DNA from: a virus
Direction: 5' to 3' (one strand)
Virus record (IMG/VR): IMGVR_UViG_3300023084_000040
Coordinates: 1-45,738 of that record
Length of the DNA stretch: 45,738 nt
Made by a program: the position numbers and the translations under genes. This document shows, piece after piece, positions 28,042-36,252 of the stretch (position 1 is the stretch's first letter; each line of letters opens with the position of its first letter). The notes beneath the pieces were generated by a model that did no database searches, was not told where the DNA came from, and saw only the letters and a program-made list of their open reading frames with translations.

Positions 28042-29273
28042 TAAGCATTTTTAAAAATAAGGCGGATTTTGATACATCCCAGTATTTTATAGTCAAATAC
28101 TTTTTGGAAGCTAAAACTTCTTTGAGGGAAGCTTCCTGGAATTTGGCTATAGGTCAAAGTATAGGTAATCCGAATAATAGGAGCGAGTGGGAAACCGATG
28201 AGATGTTTGAAAATCACAGTTGCTTTATTCTTGCAAACGAAGAAGATCTTACCCAGCTAAAAGAGGGCGAGATCGAGATAGCTTTTCCTCTAGCAAATCT
28301 TAATTTGGAAGAAGATGGGATCTCTCAAATACTTTGTCATATAGCTGGTGGTCAGGTTGACATAGAGGAAGTAAGACAATGTCATGTCTTGGACATTTCT
28401 TTGCCTGAGGATGCTGAGAGATCATTTTCTTTAAATCCTGCATATGGTATTGATGGATGGAGAAAATTTAATGACATAAACCAAAGACCTTTCTTGGGTG
28501 GTATAGTTAAGCCAAAGGTTGGAATGTCCCCTGAGGTTCTTCTTGAAGCTGTGAAGGAAATGGTTTATGGTGGTGTGAATTTCATCAAAGAGGATGAATT
28601 ACTTGCTAACCCTTCCCACTGCCCTCTTGAAGAAAGAGTACCTTTGATTTCATCTTGGTTAAAAGAGAATGCGCCCGACGTAATTTATTGCTTTTGCATA
28701 AATGGTGATAGTCCATATGCCTTAGAAAGAGCAAAATTTGTAGCAGATAACGGTGGGAACGGAATACACATAAACGTGTGGAGCGGCCTGGGAATTTATC
28801 GTGCTATTAGAAAGCAAAATCCAAATCTCTGGATACATTTCCAAAAGAGCGGAGATAAATTCTTTACTGACCGTAGGGCTCCAAACCACATTTACTGGCC
28901 GGTTTTGTGCAAAATCGCTGGTTGGTCCGGGGTTGATTCAATACATGCAGGAATGATCGGGGGTTATATGAGCCAAGATGAGCAGGAAATAAAAGATACC
29001 TTACAAACTCTTTGGGATTATAATATTGTTCCCGCTTTAAGTTGTGGAATGCACCCGGGACTCGTCGAGTATATTAATACAGCTATTAGCAGCTTTGATT
29101 GGATGGCTAATGTTGGTGGTGCTATGCACGGACACCCACAGGGAACTAGGGCTGGTGCCTTGGCAATGAGACAATCTATCGATGGAGATCGCGATCAGCC
29201 TGAATATAAAGCAGCAGTAGCAAAATGGGGTAACAGATGTTTCTCTGAAGATCTAGACTATCGAATATTCTGA
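28038..29273 (+). CDS. RuBisCO-like protein (form IV type)
   Basis: A 411-residue protein with the RuBisCO large-subunit fold. KPK at 158-160 aligns with K175/K177 (spinach numbering) and the carbamylation/metal triad is intact: K184, D186, E187 in NFIKEDE (K201, D203, E204). H267, H303, S335 and G360-G361 match H294, H327, S379 and G403-G404. Key carboxylase residues are changed: R295 to F268, K334 of loop 6 to Y310, and the E60/T65/N123 equivalents to G, N and H. It should therefore not fix CO2 but use Mg2+ and carbamylated Lys for enolisation, isomerisation or decarboxylation of a sugar-like substrate, as in other RuBisCO-like proteins. It is coupled to the cupin before it. Confidence 0.88.
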   Translation: MISIFKNKADFDTSQYFIVKYFLEAKTSLREASWNLAIGQSIGNPNNRSEWETDEMFENHSCFILANEEDLTQLKEGEIEIAFPLANLNLEEDGISQILCHIAGGQVDIEEVRQCHVLDISLPEDAERSFSLNPAYGIDGWRKFNDINQRPFLGGIVKPKVGMSPEVLLEAVKEMVYGGVNFIKEDELLANPSHCPLEERVPLISSWLKENAPDVIYCFCINGDSPYALERAKFVADNGGNGIHINVWSGLGIYRAIRKQNPNLWIHFQKSGDKFFTDRRAPNHIYWPVLCKIAGWSGVDSIHAGMIGGYMSQDEQEIKDTLQTLWDYNIVPALSCGMHPGLVEYINTAISSFDWMANVGGAMHGHPQGTRAGALAMRQSIDGDRDQPEYKAAVAKWGNRCFSEDLDYRIF

Positions 29274-29274
29274 T

Positions 29275-29709
29275 ATGAAGCTAATATCGCATAGAGGTAA
29301 TTTAAAAGGTCCAAATCCTGATAGAGAAAATACGATTGGCTATATACAGGAAGCTCTTGATCTGGGGTATGACGTGGAGATCGATGTTTGGATCTCTGGA
29401 ACATCAATCTATTTGGGACACGACTCACCAGAAACCAAAATACATCTTGCTTGGCTTTTAGAAAGGGGTGATAAGCTATGGATACATTGTAAAAACATAT
29501 CAGCTATGGTTTATCTGAAGGAATATGGGGATCTCAATGTTTTTTGGCATGAAAACGACAAAGTAACACTTACCTCCAAATCTTTCATTTGGGCTTTTCC
29601 GGGGATGCAACCAATTAGCAAAAGCATTGCTGTTTTACCTGAGATGTACGAGGAGAAAGTTGATAGTTGTTGTGGTGTATGTTCTGATTATATTGTGAAT
29701 TATTCATGA
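29275..29709 (+). CDS. Short GDPD/PI-PLC-like phosphodiesterase
   Basis: A 144-residue protein. The N-terminus has the family's catalytic H-R-G (SHRGN, H6-R7) and EN-T segment, then E35-x-D37 in DVEIDVW and H49 in LGHD. These are the metal-binding and catalytic positions of glycerophosphodiester phosphodiesterases. At 144 residues it is much shorter than the usual ~250, and the later barrel half is missing or much reduced, so it may be a minimal or specialised member. C-terminal cysteines (CCGVC) are odd. It follows the RuBisCO-like gene after one base and overlaps the next gene in an ATGA arrangement. Confidence 0.65.
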   Translation: MKLISHRGNLKGPNPDRENTIGYIQEALDLGYDVEIDVWISGTSIYLGHDSPETKIHLAWLLERGDKLWIHCKNISAMVYLKEYGDLNVFWHENDKVTLTSKSFIWAFPGMQPISKSIAVLPEMYEEKVDSCCGVCSDYIVNYS

Positions 29710-30488
29710 GAGTTGCATTACTACTTCCTGGTCAAATAAGGGAAGCTCAGGATTCCTTCCCCTTTATAAAGTCCGAAATTTTAGACAAGTACGATACTGA
29801 TGTTTTCATATCAACTTGGAATCCATCGGGTGAAATCAACCAATCTCTACATGCTGAAACTAAAGATCTAGTGGACTCCTTAACCATCGACGATCTTATA
29901 AAGATGTATTCTCCCAAGCACTTGAAGACCGACGATTTTGGTTCTGATGTGATTAAAAAGTTCATCGATAGGGCTTGGTCTTATGAGGGCTTTGGTCCAC
30001 AGACTGGCGAGATCAATCCAGTGTCTGTTTTTTTGATGTGGTATAAAATTAGACAAGCTTACTCCTTGATGGAAGAATACGAAATCCAGGTAGGTCAAAA
30101 GTACGATTGCGTCATCAAGGGAAGGATGGATATTAAGATCCACAATGAATTGAATTTAGAACAGGACCTGGATAAAATCAACGTTCCTCCTGGGTTTGAT
30201 TGGAAGGGTGGGGTAAATGATATATTGGCTTGGGGCGGCAGAGAATCAATGGAACATTACTGCAAAATGTTCGACTATCTGGAGGAGTATATTATATCCG
30301 ATATTTACTTCCACCCTGAAACTTTACTAAGATATCACATAGAAAGTTCTGAATTTGGTTTATCTAGGCCGTTTGTCAAAGTTTCACTCCGAGGTAAGAA
30401 TGTTTGGGAGACCGAAGTATCAGAAAACGAAATAGATGAAAAAAGTTTTGGATATATAATGTCTAGGGGAAACATTTGGGACACTTAG
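29706..30488 (+). CDS. Glycosyltransferase-like protein of a phage/surface-glycan family
   Basis: A 260-residue protein. It begins MRVALLLPGQIREAQ and has a strand-turn DVFISTWN (residues 32-39), then VIKGRMDIKI (R140-M-D142). This resembles GT-A-like families in which an R-x-D motif replaces DxD, as in hypothetical glycosyltransferases of phages and capsule loci. NDILAWGG and a HPETLLRYH segment fit acceptor and late catalytic positions. It is the last gene of the operon, so it probably uses the activated product of the upstream nucleotidyltransferase/RuBisCO-like pathway. A GATATATA box for gp32 lies within its last codons. Confidence 0.6.
   Translation: MRVALLLPGQIREAQDSFPFIKSEILDKYDTDVFISTWNPSGEINQSLHAETKDLVDSLTIDDLIKMYSPKHLKTDDFGSDVIKKFIDRAWSYEGFGPQTGEINPVSVFLMWYKIRQAYSLMEEYEIQVGQKYDCVIKGRMDIKIHNELNLEQDLDKINVPPGFDWKGGVNDILAWGGRESMEHYCKMFDYLEEYIISDIYFHPETLLRYHIESSEFGLSRPFVKVSLRGKNVWETEVSENEIDEKSFGYIMSRGNIWDT
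30451..30458 (+). promoter_or_regulatory. GATATATA box upstream of gp32 (inside the preceding gene)
   Basis: This is the only GATATATA occurrence inside a coding region on the coding strand. It sits near the 3' end of the glycosyltransferase-like gene, 71 bases before the gp32 start, so it may drive gp32 separately from the sugar operon. Confidence 0.35.
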
Positions 30489-30529
30489 AGATTAAATAAA
30501 GGATTTTAAAAAATAATTAAGAGAAAATC

Positions 30530-31483
30530 ATGAGTAATTTAGACATTTTCAATTTGGATGCGGAAGCATTCGTAACGAAAGCAAAAAAGGAGAATTCAGA
30601 AGGAACAGAATTTTACAAACCATATCCGGAAAACGGAAAGGATGGAGTTTACAAATCGCTGATCCGTTTTCTTCCTAACCACGTCGATCCGACGAAATCA
30701 AAAATCCACAAGTACTACGTTTATCTAAACGATCCAACAACAGGTGATGGATTTCCAGTTGACTGCCCGTCAACGGTAGGAAAAAAATCGGTACTTAAGG
30801 ATATGTTCTGGAAGCTGAAAAATTCACATTCAGCAGCAGACCAAGAATTATCAAGAAGTTTTTCTAGAAAGGAAGACTACTACTCACTCATTCAAATCGT
30901 ACAGGATAAACACAATCCTGAGCTTGAGGGAAAAATTATGATCTTCAAATTTGGACGTAAGCTGAATGATATGCTCGAAGCACAGCTCAAGCCTGAATAT
31001 GGAGATTCTTGCAACCCTTACGACCTTTTCGAGGGTAAACTTTTCTCAGTACATACAAGAAAAGTTGGTGAGTGGAACAACTACGATCTTTGCTCATTCG
31101 TTGGTGATAGAACCTCTATCGAGATCAACGGCAAGAAGATGGCTAAGAATCAGGATGACATGAATGCAATCATGGAATACCTTAAAACAGGTCCTGATAA
31201 CCTCACACAATTTGAATACAAGGATTGGGATCAAAATACTACCGACCGTGTGATGAATGTTATTAAGAATTCAGTTCCTGACGGAAGATTAGTTAATGAG
31301 GTTTTAGGAGGTGTAAACCAATCTTCTACTACAACTTCATCTTCTAGTTCAACGAACGATTTCTATAATGAAGCTTCTTCAACAAAGGTAGGATCCGAAC
31401 CTGCAAAAGAGGATAAAGGCATCAGCCAACCCTCAGCACCAGAAACTTCATCGTCTCTAGACGACCTATACGCAGATCTCTAA
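30530..31483 (+). CDS. gp32-like single-stranded DNA-binding protein
   Basis: A 317-residue protein. Early in the core domain it has SLIRFLPN, matching the gp32 V-I-R-F-L-P motif. It continues with MFWKLKNS, EDYYSLIQIVQD and PELEGKIMIFKFGRKL, which fits the T4 gp32 segment around its G-K-V-F-K-Y-R-F-G-K-K. A Ser/Thr-rich linker precedes a short acidic end (SSLDDLYADL), like gp32's recruitment tail. The T4 zinc module (H64, C77, C87, C90) is not seen: only three scattered cysteines (C79 among them) and no C-x2-C pair. It coats template DNA and recruits replication proteins. It is followed by its own terminator. Confidence 0.85.
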   Translation: MSNLDIFNLDAEAFVTKAKKENSEGTEFYKPYPENGKDGVYKSLIRFLPNHVDPTKSKIHKYYVYLNDPTTGDGFPVDCPSTVGKKSVLKDMFWKLKNSHSAADQELSRSFSRKEDYYSLIQIVQDKHNPELEGKIMIFKFGRKLNDMLEAQLKPEYGDSCNPYDLFEGKLFSVHTRKVGEWNNYDLCSFVGDRTSIEINGKKMAKNQDDMNAIMEYLKTGPDNLTQFEYKDWDQNTTDRVMNVIKNSVPDGRLVNEVLGGVNQSSTTTSSSSSTNDFYNEASSTKVGSEPAKEDKGISQPSAPETSSSLDDLYADL

Positions 31484-31496
31484 ATCTATCTTGAAT

Positions 31497-31536
31497 GGGG
31501 GCTTGGCAATGAGAATTGCTGCCCCCTTTCTTTTTT
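31497..31536 (+). terminator. Rho-independent terminator after gp32
   Basis: GGGGGC pairs with GCCCCC and GCAAT with ATTGC around the loop GAGA, followed by a T-rich tract. It lies 14 bases after the gp32 stop and isolates gp32 from the primase unit. Confidence 0.8.
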
Positions 31537-31556
31537 AACTGTAAACGAGGATTAAT

Positions 31557-32618
31557 ATGGATTTGGGTAGAATTAGGGAGCTTTTAGATGATATTTTAAG
31601 AAAGGAGTTTGCTGGAAACATTGGCAAGCAAAAGATTTATGAAGCTGGCAATAGATTAAATATTTCTTGTCCCTATTGTGGGGATAGTTCAAACCCTCGT
31701 AAGAAGAGAGGAAATTTCTACATCGACACACTCACGTATAAATGCTACAACGGTGGTTGTGGGATTTATAAGGATGCTTTCTCTATGTTCCGTGATTTTC
31801 AAGTTGTATCTAAGCTTGACGGTGATGAAAAAAGAGATATAATTGATCTTATTAAAAAGGGTAAGGAAAAGAGACAAACGTCCTATGGTGATGTAGATAT
31901 TTCTTTATTCTTCGATACTGATTTTAAATCTGTAGTTATCCCGAGGGAGATGTTCATGAAGGAAATGGGTCTTCAGGAAGTTAGAGGATCTAAAATGGAA
32001 AACTACCTAATTCGTAGAAATCAGCAATCTGATGACAAGTTTGCTTGGGATCCAGAAACTGGTAAACTTTACCTTTTCAATCTATCCAAGGATAATGAGA
32101 TACTTGGTTTGCAGTTTAGAAATATGGATTCTACATATGGATCCAAATATTACACCTATAAGCTAAGTGGAATATGGGAAAAGCTCCTGAAGACAGATGA
32201 CCAGAGTTTGATAGAAGAGGCAAAAAAGATAGATCCAGTGTCCTTTGTTTTTAATGTGGGCAGGATCTCTTTTGACCGAACTATAACAATATTCGAGGGT
32301 CCAATGGATTCTTGGCTCTGGAAAAATTCTGTTGCACTTTGCTCCATAGAGAACAAATTCCCGTTCGATGTCGAAAATGTCCAATATTGGTATGATTGGG
32401 ATAATGCGGGAAGGCAGAAACACTCTGAACTCTTATCTGCTGGTAAAAGAGTGTTTAATTGGAAGAAGTTTTTAACAGATCACGAACTTCCGATAAATAG
32501 GAAATGGGACTTAAATGACCTTGTAAATTTTCTTCGAGCGAAGAGAATAAAAATAAGGAGATTGGATAACTACTTTACGGAGGAAATACTTGATTTATCC
32601 GATTTCATATATGCTTGA
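31557..32618 (+). CDS. DNA primase (zinc ribbon plus TOPRIM, T4 gp61-like)
   Basis: A 353-residue protein. A zinc ribbon is formed by C38, C41, C63 and C68 (SCPYCGDSSNP, then YKCYNGGCGI), as in DnaG-type primases. The TOPRIM core has E247 (TIFEGPMD, with D251) and D280-W-D282-N in YDWDNAGRQK, the Mg2+-binding acidic residues. It should make short RNA primers on single-stranded DNA at the fork, with a replicative helicase not in this window. Its length matches T4 gp61. The start codon is the ATG just after the gp32 terminator, and the stop lies inside the neighbouring small gene's region. Confidence 0.85.
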   Translation: MDLGRIRELLDDILRKEFAGNIGKQKIYEAGNRLNISCPYCGDSSNPRKKRGNFYIDTLTYKCYNGGCGIYKDAFSMFRDFQVVSKLDGDEKRDIIDLIKKGKEKRQTSYGDVDISLFFDTDFKSVVIPREMFMKEMGLQEVRGSKMENYLIRRNQQSDDKFAWDPETGKLYLFNLSKDNEILGLQFRNMDSTYGSKYYTYKLSGIWEKLLKTDDQSLIEEAKKIDPVSFVFNVGRISFDRTITIFEGPMDSWLWKNSVALCSIENKFPFDVENVQYWYDWDNAGRQKHSELLSAGKRVFNWKKFLTDHELPINRKWDLNDLVNFLRAKRIKIRRLDNYFTEEILDLSDFIYA

Positions 32619-32619
32619 G

Positions 32620-32838
32620 ATGCCAACTATAGACCAAACCCATGAATGGGAGGAGAGCTTAAATTCAGAAGAGGGAGACGTAAAATTTCCAGTATCTTTT
32701 CTTGATAGATTTAATGAGGAAGATATTAAGGTAGAAGCCTCTAATATTGATATAGGAACACCAAGACTCAAGAAATCCTCAGTAAAGGAAATAAAGTTAG
32801 GCAAAAAGACTAAAAACAAAGGCAACGAATTATTCTAA
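32620..32838 (+). CDS. Small acidic/basic protein between primase and UvsY
   Basis: A 72-residue protein if started at the ATG one base after the primase stop. An ATG at 32611 and a TTG at 32590 are alternative starts that overlap the primase. The first two-thirds are acidic (WEESLNSEEGD, RFNEEDIKVEA) and the end is lysine-rich (KEIKLGKKTKNKGN). No family is recognised. Its steady position between two replication genes suggests a replication accessory, but nothing in the sequence proves this. Confidence 0.55.
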   Translation: MPTIDQTHEWEESLNSEEGDVKFPVSFLDRFNEEDIKVEASNIDIGTPRLKKSSVKEIKLGKKTKNKGNELF

Positions 32839-32839
32839 T

Positions 32840-33286
32840 ATGTCAGAGCAACAAAAAATTGATTATGGTAAGCTTTTTGAAACTGAAAGAGCTGAATGGA
32901 AAGAAAAAATCCAAGTAATATCACTGAGCTTAAAAAACATTAGGACCGTTGCTGAAGCACAAGTAGATTTGTTTTCTAATAGACAAATACTGTTAGAATA
33001 TAGCTACAAACTAGCTCAGATTGTCAGCAAACTTGCTACAAAGGAAAGGAAGCTGAGGGCTTCCAAACTAAGAGATTATACTGTAAACAGTGATGTAAGA
33101 TACGGATCGAACGAGACCAAATTACTTATAGAGGGAGATGTTGCAGATGTTGTGGAAAAAATACAACTAGTTGAGGGACACCGTAAATTCATCGACCAAA
33201 CGATTCAGACCGTTGATCATATGCTATATGGTATAAAATCTAGGATTGCGCTTGAAGAATATTTGAGGGCGAGCACGATAAAATAA
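32840..33286 (+). CDS. uvsY: UvsY-like recombination mediator
   Basis: A 148-residue, largely helical protein, close to the 137 residues of T4 UvsY. Several landmarks fit in order: a helix with LEYSYKLAQIVSKLATKERKL (compare UvsY's LYSKWLNKHSSIKKEML), then a LRDYT turn, a NETKLLIEGD segment (compare SEMKTVLSADKD) and the final IKSRIALEEYLR (compare IKSRGFAIKHIQDMR). UvsY loads the recombinase onto gp32-coated DNA. The location next to a UvsW-type helicase and near gp32 supports this. The match is by eye and weak per residue. Confidence 0.65.
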   Translation: MSEQQKIDYGKLFETERAEWKEKIQVISLSLKNIRTVAEAQVDLFSNRQILLEYSYKLAQIVSKLATKERKLRASKLRDYTVNSDVRYGSNETKLLIEGDVADVVEKIQLVEGHRKFIDQTIQTVDHMLYGIKSRIALEEYLRASTIK

Positions 33287-33295
33287 AATAGGTGG

Positions 33296-34819
33296 ATGAT
33301 TAAGTTTAATGTATCCGAAGATCAACAATGGCTAATACTCGCTCAATCTAATGATGAGATAGAAAAAAGGCAAATTGAGATCTCTCTAACCAAGAAAATA
33401 CACAACTGGTATTTTCACCCATTGGTTAAGAAGAAGATCTGGGACGGTAATATTTGCTTTATAGAAAAGAAAGGTGCCTTTTGGAAGGTTCCTATTGGTC
33501 TCTGGAGGGAGGTCCTAGAAATAGGAAAAGAGTTTAATATAGAAATTGACATTGAGGGCCTTGATAAGATAATACTCAGTGACTTAACTCTGGAGGAATT
33601 CCAGGAATGGGTGGATGGATTTTTTGACGACAAAGAAATTACCCCTCGTGATTATCAGGTTGAAGCTGCATGGAAAATTGTAAAATACAGGTATTCTGTA
33701 TCTGAGATTGCTACATCTTCGGGTAAGACTCTTATATCCTTCATGATTTTTGCTTTTCTTAAGCAGAGGGGACTTATTAGAAAGTTCTTAATGATTGTGC
33801 CAAACACTAACTTAGTCTTCCAAGGAAATGATGACTTTATAGACTATGGTATTGGTGAACTGGGGGTAAGAATTCAACAAATTGGCGGGGGCAGTAAACT
33901 TAGAGATGGGTGTGACCTTATTATAGGTACTTTCCAATCATTGGTTAAGAAAGACGAAGATTTCTTTGAGGAGATTGATGCAGTTTTTGTTGACGAGGCT
34001 CATCACACCAACTCAATGTCGATTAAGAAGATTGTTGCTAAATGTATGCACAGTAAGTGGAGATTTGGTTTAACGGGGACTCTTACTAAAAGGGGATCAG
34101 CTGACCATTTAACCATACAGCAATTCTTGGGTCCTGTTGTCGTTGAAATTTCCCCAGATTTCCTTTTCAAAAATAAACATGCAACACCAGTTCACATCAA
34201 GGTAGTACGGATGAATTGGCTGGATGATGAGATTAAGGGAAAGCTAGCAGATTTAAAAGCCAATTCACAAAATCTTGAGGGCAATGAACTTTATAACCTT
34301 GAAAGAAAGCTTGTAATAGAAAGTGAGAAGAGGCTTAACTATGTCGTTGAATTCATATCTAAAACATCTAAGAATTCCTTGGTGCTATTCCAATCCGTAA
34401 AAGACGAATATGGTAAACAAATCTGGAATATGCTCAGAGAGATAACCAACGATAAAGAGGTATTTTATGTTGATGGGGATACCGACGAATCCCTCAGGGA
34501 GGAATATAAGTCTAGGATGGCCAATGGAGAAAATAAAATCTTGGTTGCAACCTATGGAACTTTCTCTACTGGTATCTCAATCAACAACCTTCACAACATT
34601 TTCTTAGTTGAATCTTATAAGAGCGAGGTCCTGATTAAGCAGAGCCTTGGTAGGGGGATGAGAAAAATGGATGGGAAGGATAAGGTTAATGTGATTGACT
34701 TTGTGGATGATTTTTCTTCCCCAAGATATAAGAATTACCTCCTCAAACACAGCGAAGCAAGGATCGAGATCTACAAGAACGAAAAGTTCAAGTACAAGAT
34801 CTTTAATGTTAATCTCTAA
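33296..34819 (+). CDS. uvsW: UvsW-like superfamily 2 helicase
   Basis: A 507-residue protein, the same size as T4 UvsW. An N-terminal domain (about 1-110) precedes the helicase core. It has a Q-like motif near P117-R-D-Y-Q, Walker A as ATSSGKT (139-145), DEAH at 233-236, LTGTLTK as motif III and QSLGRGMRK as motif VI. UvsW unwinds branched DNA and R-loops, so it controls recombination-dependent replication. It follows UvsY after 9 bases, and the same order is known from T4. Confidence 0.88.
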   Translation: MIKFNVSEDQQWLILAQSNDEIEKRQIEISLTKKIHNWYFHPLVKKKIWDGNICFIEKKGAFWKVPIGLWREVLEIGKEFNIEIDIEGLDKIILSDLTLEEFQEWVDGFFDDKEITPRDYQVEAAWKIVKYRYSVSEIATSSGKTLISFMIFAFLKQRGLIRKFLMIVPNTNLVFQGNDDFIDYGIGELGVRIQQIGGGSKLRDGCDLIIGTFQSLVKKDEDFFEEIDAVFVDEAHHTNSMSIKKIVAKCMHSKWRFGLTGTLTKRGSADHLTIQQFLGPVVVEISPDFLFKNKHATPVHIKVVRMNWLDDEIKGKLADLKANSQNLEGNELYNLERKLVIESEKRLNYVVEFISKTSKNSLVLFQSVKDEYGKQIWNMLREITNDKEVFYVDGDTDESLREEYKSRMANGENKILVATYGTFSTGISINNLHNIFLVESYKSEVLIKQSLGRGMRKMDGKDKVNVIDFVDDFSSPRYKNYLLKHSEARIEIYKNEKFKYKIFNVNL

Positions 34820-34829
34820 TCATTTGTCC

Positions 34830-34837
34830 GATATATA
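34830..34837 (+). promoter_or_regulatory. GATATATA box upstream of 34844 gene
   Basis: It lies 6 bases before the first ATG (34844) and 18 before the next in-frame ATG (34856). If it acts as a -10 element the transcript would begin near the first ATG, which favours the second. Confidence 0.45.
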
Positions 34838-34843
34838 GGATAA

Positions 34844-35344
34844 ATGAGGAAGATAATGGATAACATAAAAGATTTTCAAAGTTTTCTCAACGAGAATGTT
34901 GAAAGAAGAGAACCATATTCTGCTACTGAGTGGATTAAGCAGAAAAGGAGAAGCATAGAGGCAGAAACCGGCGCTGAGAAAATCTATCAAATGACTTATG
35001 ATGAAGGCGGGGCTTTACAGAGACTTGTAAGAGGCGCTGTAGAGGGACTGCAAAAATTGGGTCAGGGAATTGCTGATCTATTTGATTCCGGTAAGGCAGC
35101 AAGCATGGATGTTGAGGATCTAAGTAAAAACAAAGATCAGGTGTTATCCAGATGGGGAGATTCAATTAAAGCCTCTGGAAAAAACAAAAGGGGTGAATAT
35201 GAGACTTTCTATAGAGATGCTATCCGAAAGGGTAAGTCGACTTTTGGTAAAGACTTTGATATAAACAACCCACAAGGAAGAGATCAACAGCTTTACAAGG
35301 ATTACGTCTTTTCTGCCACAGACTATTTTGATTTAGAAAAATGA
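34844..35344 (+). CDS. Unknown protein with capsid-targeting-like N-terminus
   Basis: A 166-residue protein from the first ATG. The in-frame ATG at 34856 gives an N-terminus of MDNIKDFQSFLNEN, close to the T4 capsid-targeting sequence (F..FI/LxE), with an L-N-E cleavage-like site. The rest is helical and charged (LQRLVRGAVEGLQKLGQGIADLF, then GRDQQLYKDYVFSATDYF). No enzyme motif was seen. It overlaps the next gene in an ATGA arrangement. The start codon is ambiguous between these two ATGs. A packaged internal protein is plausible. Confidence 0.55.
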   Translation: MRKIMDNIKDFQSFLNENVERREPYSATEWIKQKRRSIEAETGAEKIYQMTYDEGGALQRLVRGAVEGLQKLGQGIADLFDSGKAASMDVEDLSKNKDQVLSRWGDSIKASGKNKRGEYETFYRDAIRKGKSTFGKDFDINNPQGRDQQLYKDYVFSATDYFDLEK

Positions 35345-36252
35345 GAAACGTGCTAAAATTTGGGGATTACGTTTCGTTATTTGAAGGTGGAGCGGCGATA
35401 AAAGAATCCAGAAGGATAAAGGAGAGTGAGGTTCCAAAAACTATGGAGTCTATCAAAGAAATCCTTTTCCCTTTGCTTGGTGGTGGTGAGGTAGACAAGG
35501 AATACCTTATCATTGGTAGCATCGGTAAGAAGAAAGATCAAAACGACACATCTGGAGATATTGACCTCGGAATAGATAAAAAGTTTCTTTCGAAAAGATT
35601 AGGTGTTTCCGAGGATGATGTTCTTGGAGCTTTATATAAGAACCTTTCAGAGACACTACATAACAAACTTGGGTTTGTACCCGATATGAAATTAATGAGG
35701 GGAATCAACGTTCTTTCAATTGGCTGGCCTATAGAGGGTGATGCTGAAAATGGTATAGTTCAATTGGATCTAATTCCAATTTCTGATATGGACTGGGCTA
35801 AGTTTATTTTCTATTCCCCAGATTACAGAAAGAACGAAAGTAAATACAAATCAGCTCACAGAAACTGGCTTTTCCAAGCGATCCTTTCTGCTTTGAAGGA
35901 AGTGATATCTAAGGACGAGAATGACGAACTAGAAGATTTCTATTCTTATGCCCTAAGATTGAGCGACGGTATTTTCAAAAATAGAAAGTCCTTCAAAGGA
36001 GCTACAAAAAGACTCAAAAGTCCTAAAACAGTTAAAGGTGAAAGTACTTTGGTAACTAGGGATCCCGATGAGTTTGTTGAGATGATGTTTGGTAGCGGAA
36101 TTAGAAAGGAAGATCTTAAATCTTTTGAGGATGCTTGGAAAATAGTTTCTTCCCCAAACTTTGTCCATGCAGACAAGAAGGATGAGATCCGGGATGATCT
36201 AGAAAGGTACTTAATAAACGGAGGATTTGAAATCCCCACAGAGATCAAATAA
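35341..36252 (+). CDS. Pol-beta-superfamily nucleotidyltransferase
   Basis: A 303-residue protein. G59-S60 with D73-x-D75 in SGDIDLG and the third acidic residue D143 in IVQLDLIPI are the G-S...D-x-D...D signature of the polymerase-beta nucleotidyltransferase superfamily. The substrate is unknown: nucleotides could be added to RNA ends, proteins or antibiotics. Its N-terminus (LKFGDYVSLFEGG) carries an L-F-E site like a capsid-targeting sequence. It is followed by an unknown gene and then an RNA ligase fusion, which points to RNA-end chemistry. Confidence 0.75.
   Translation: MRNVLKFGDYVSLFEGGAAIKESRRIKESEVPKTMESIKEILFPLLGGGEVDKEYLIIGSIGKKKDQNDTSGDIDLGIDKKFLSKRLGVSEDDVLGALYKNLSETLHNKLGFVPDMKLMRGINVLSIGWPIEGDAENGIVQLDLIPISDMDWAKFIFYSPDYRKNESKYKSAHRNWLFQAILSALKEVISKDENDELEDFYSYALRLSDGIFKNRKSFKGATKRLKSPKTVKGESTLVTRDPDEFVEMMFGSGIRKEDLKSFEDAWKIVSSPNFVHADKKDEIRDDLERYLINGGFEIPTEIK

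Noticed and set aside
28038-29273. A functional CO2-fixing RuBisCO
   Set aside because: The loop-6 Lys and Arg295 equivalents, and the N-terminal catalytic residues, are replaced; no phosphoribulokinase or other Calvin-type gene is nearby.
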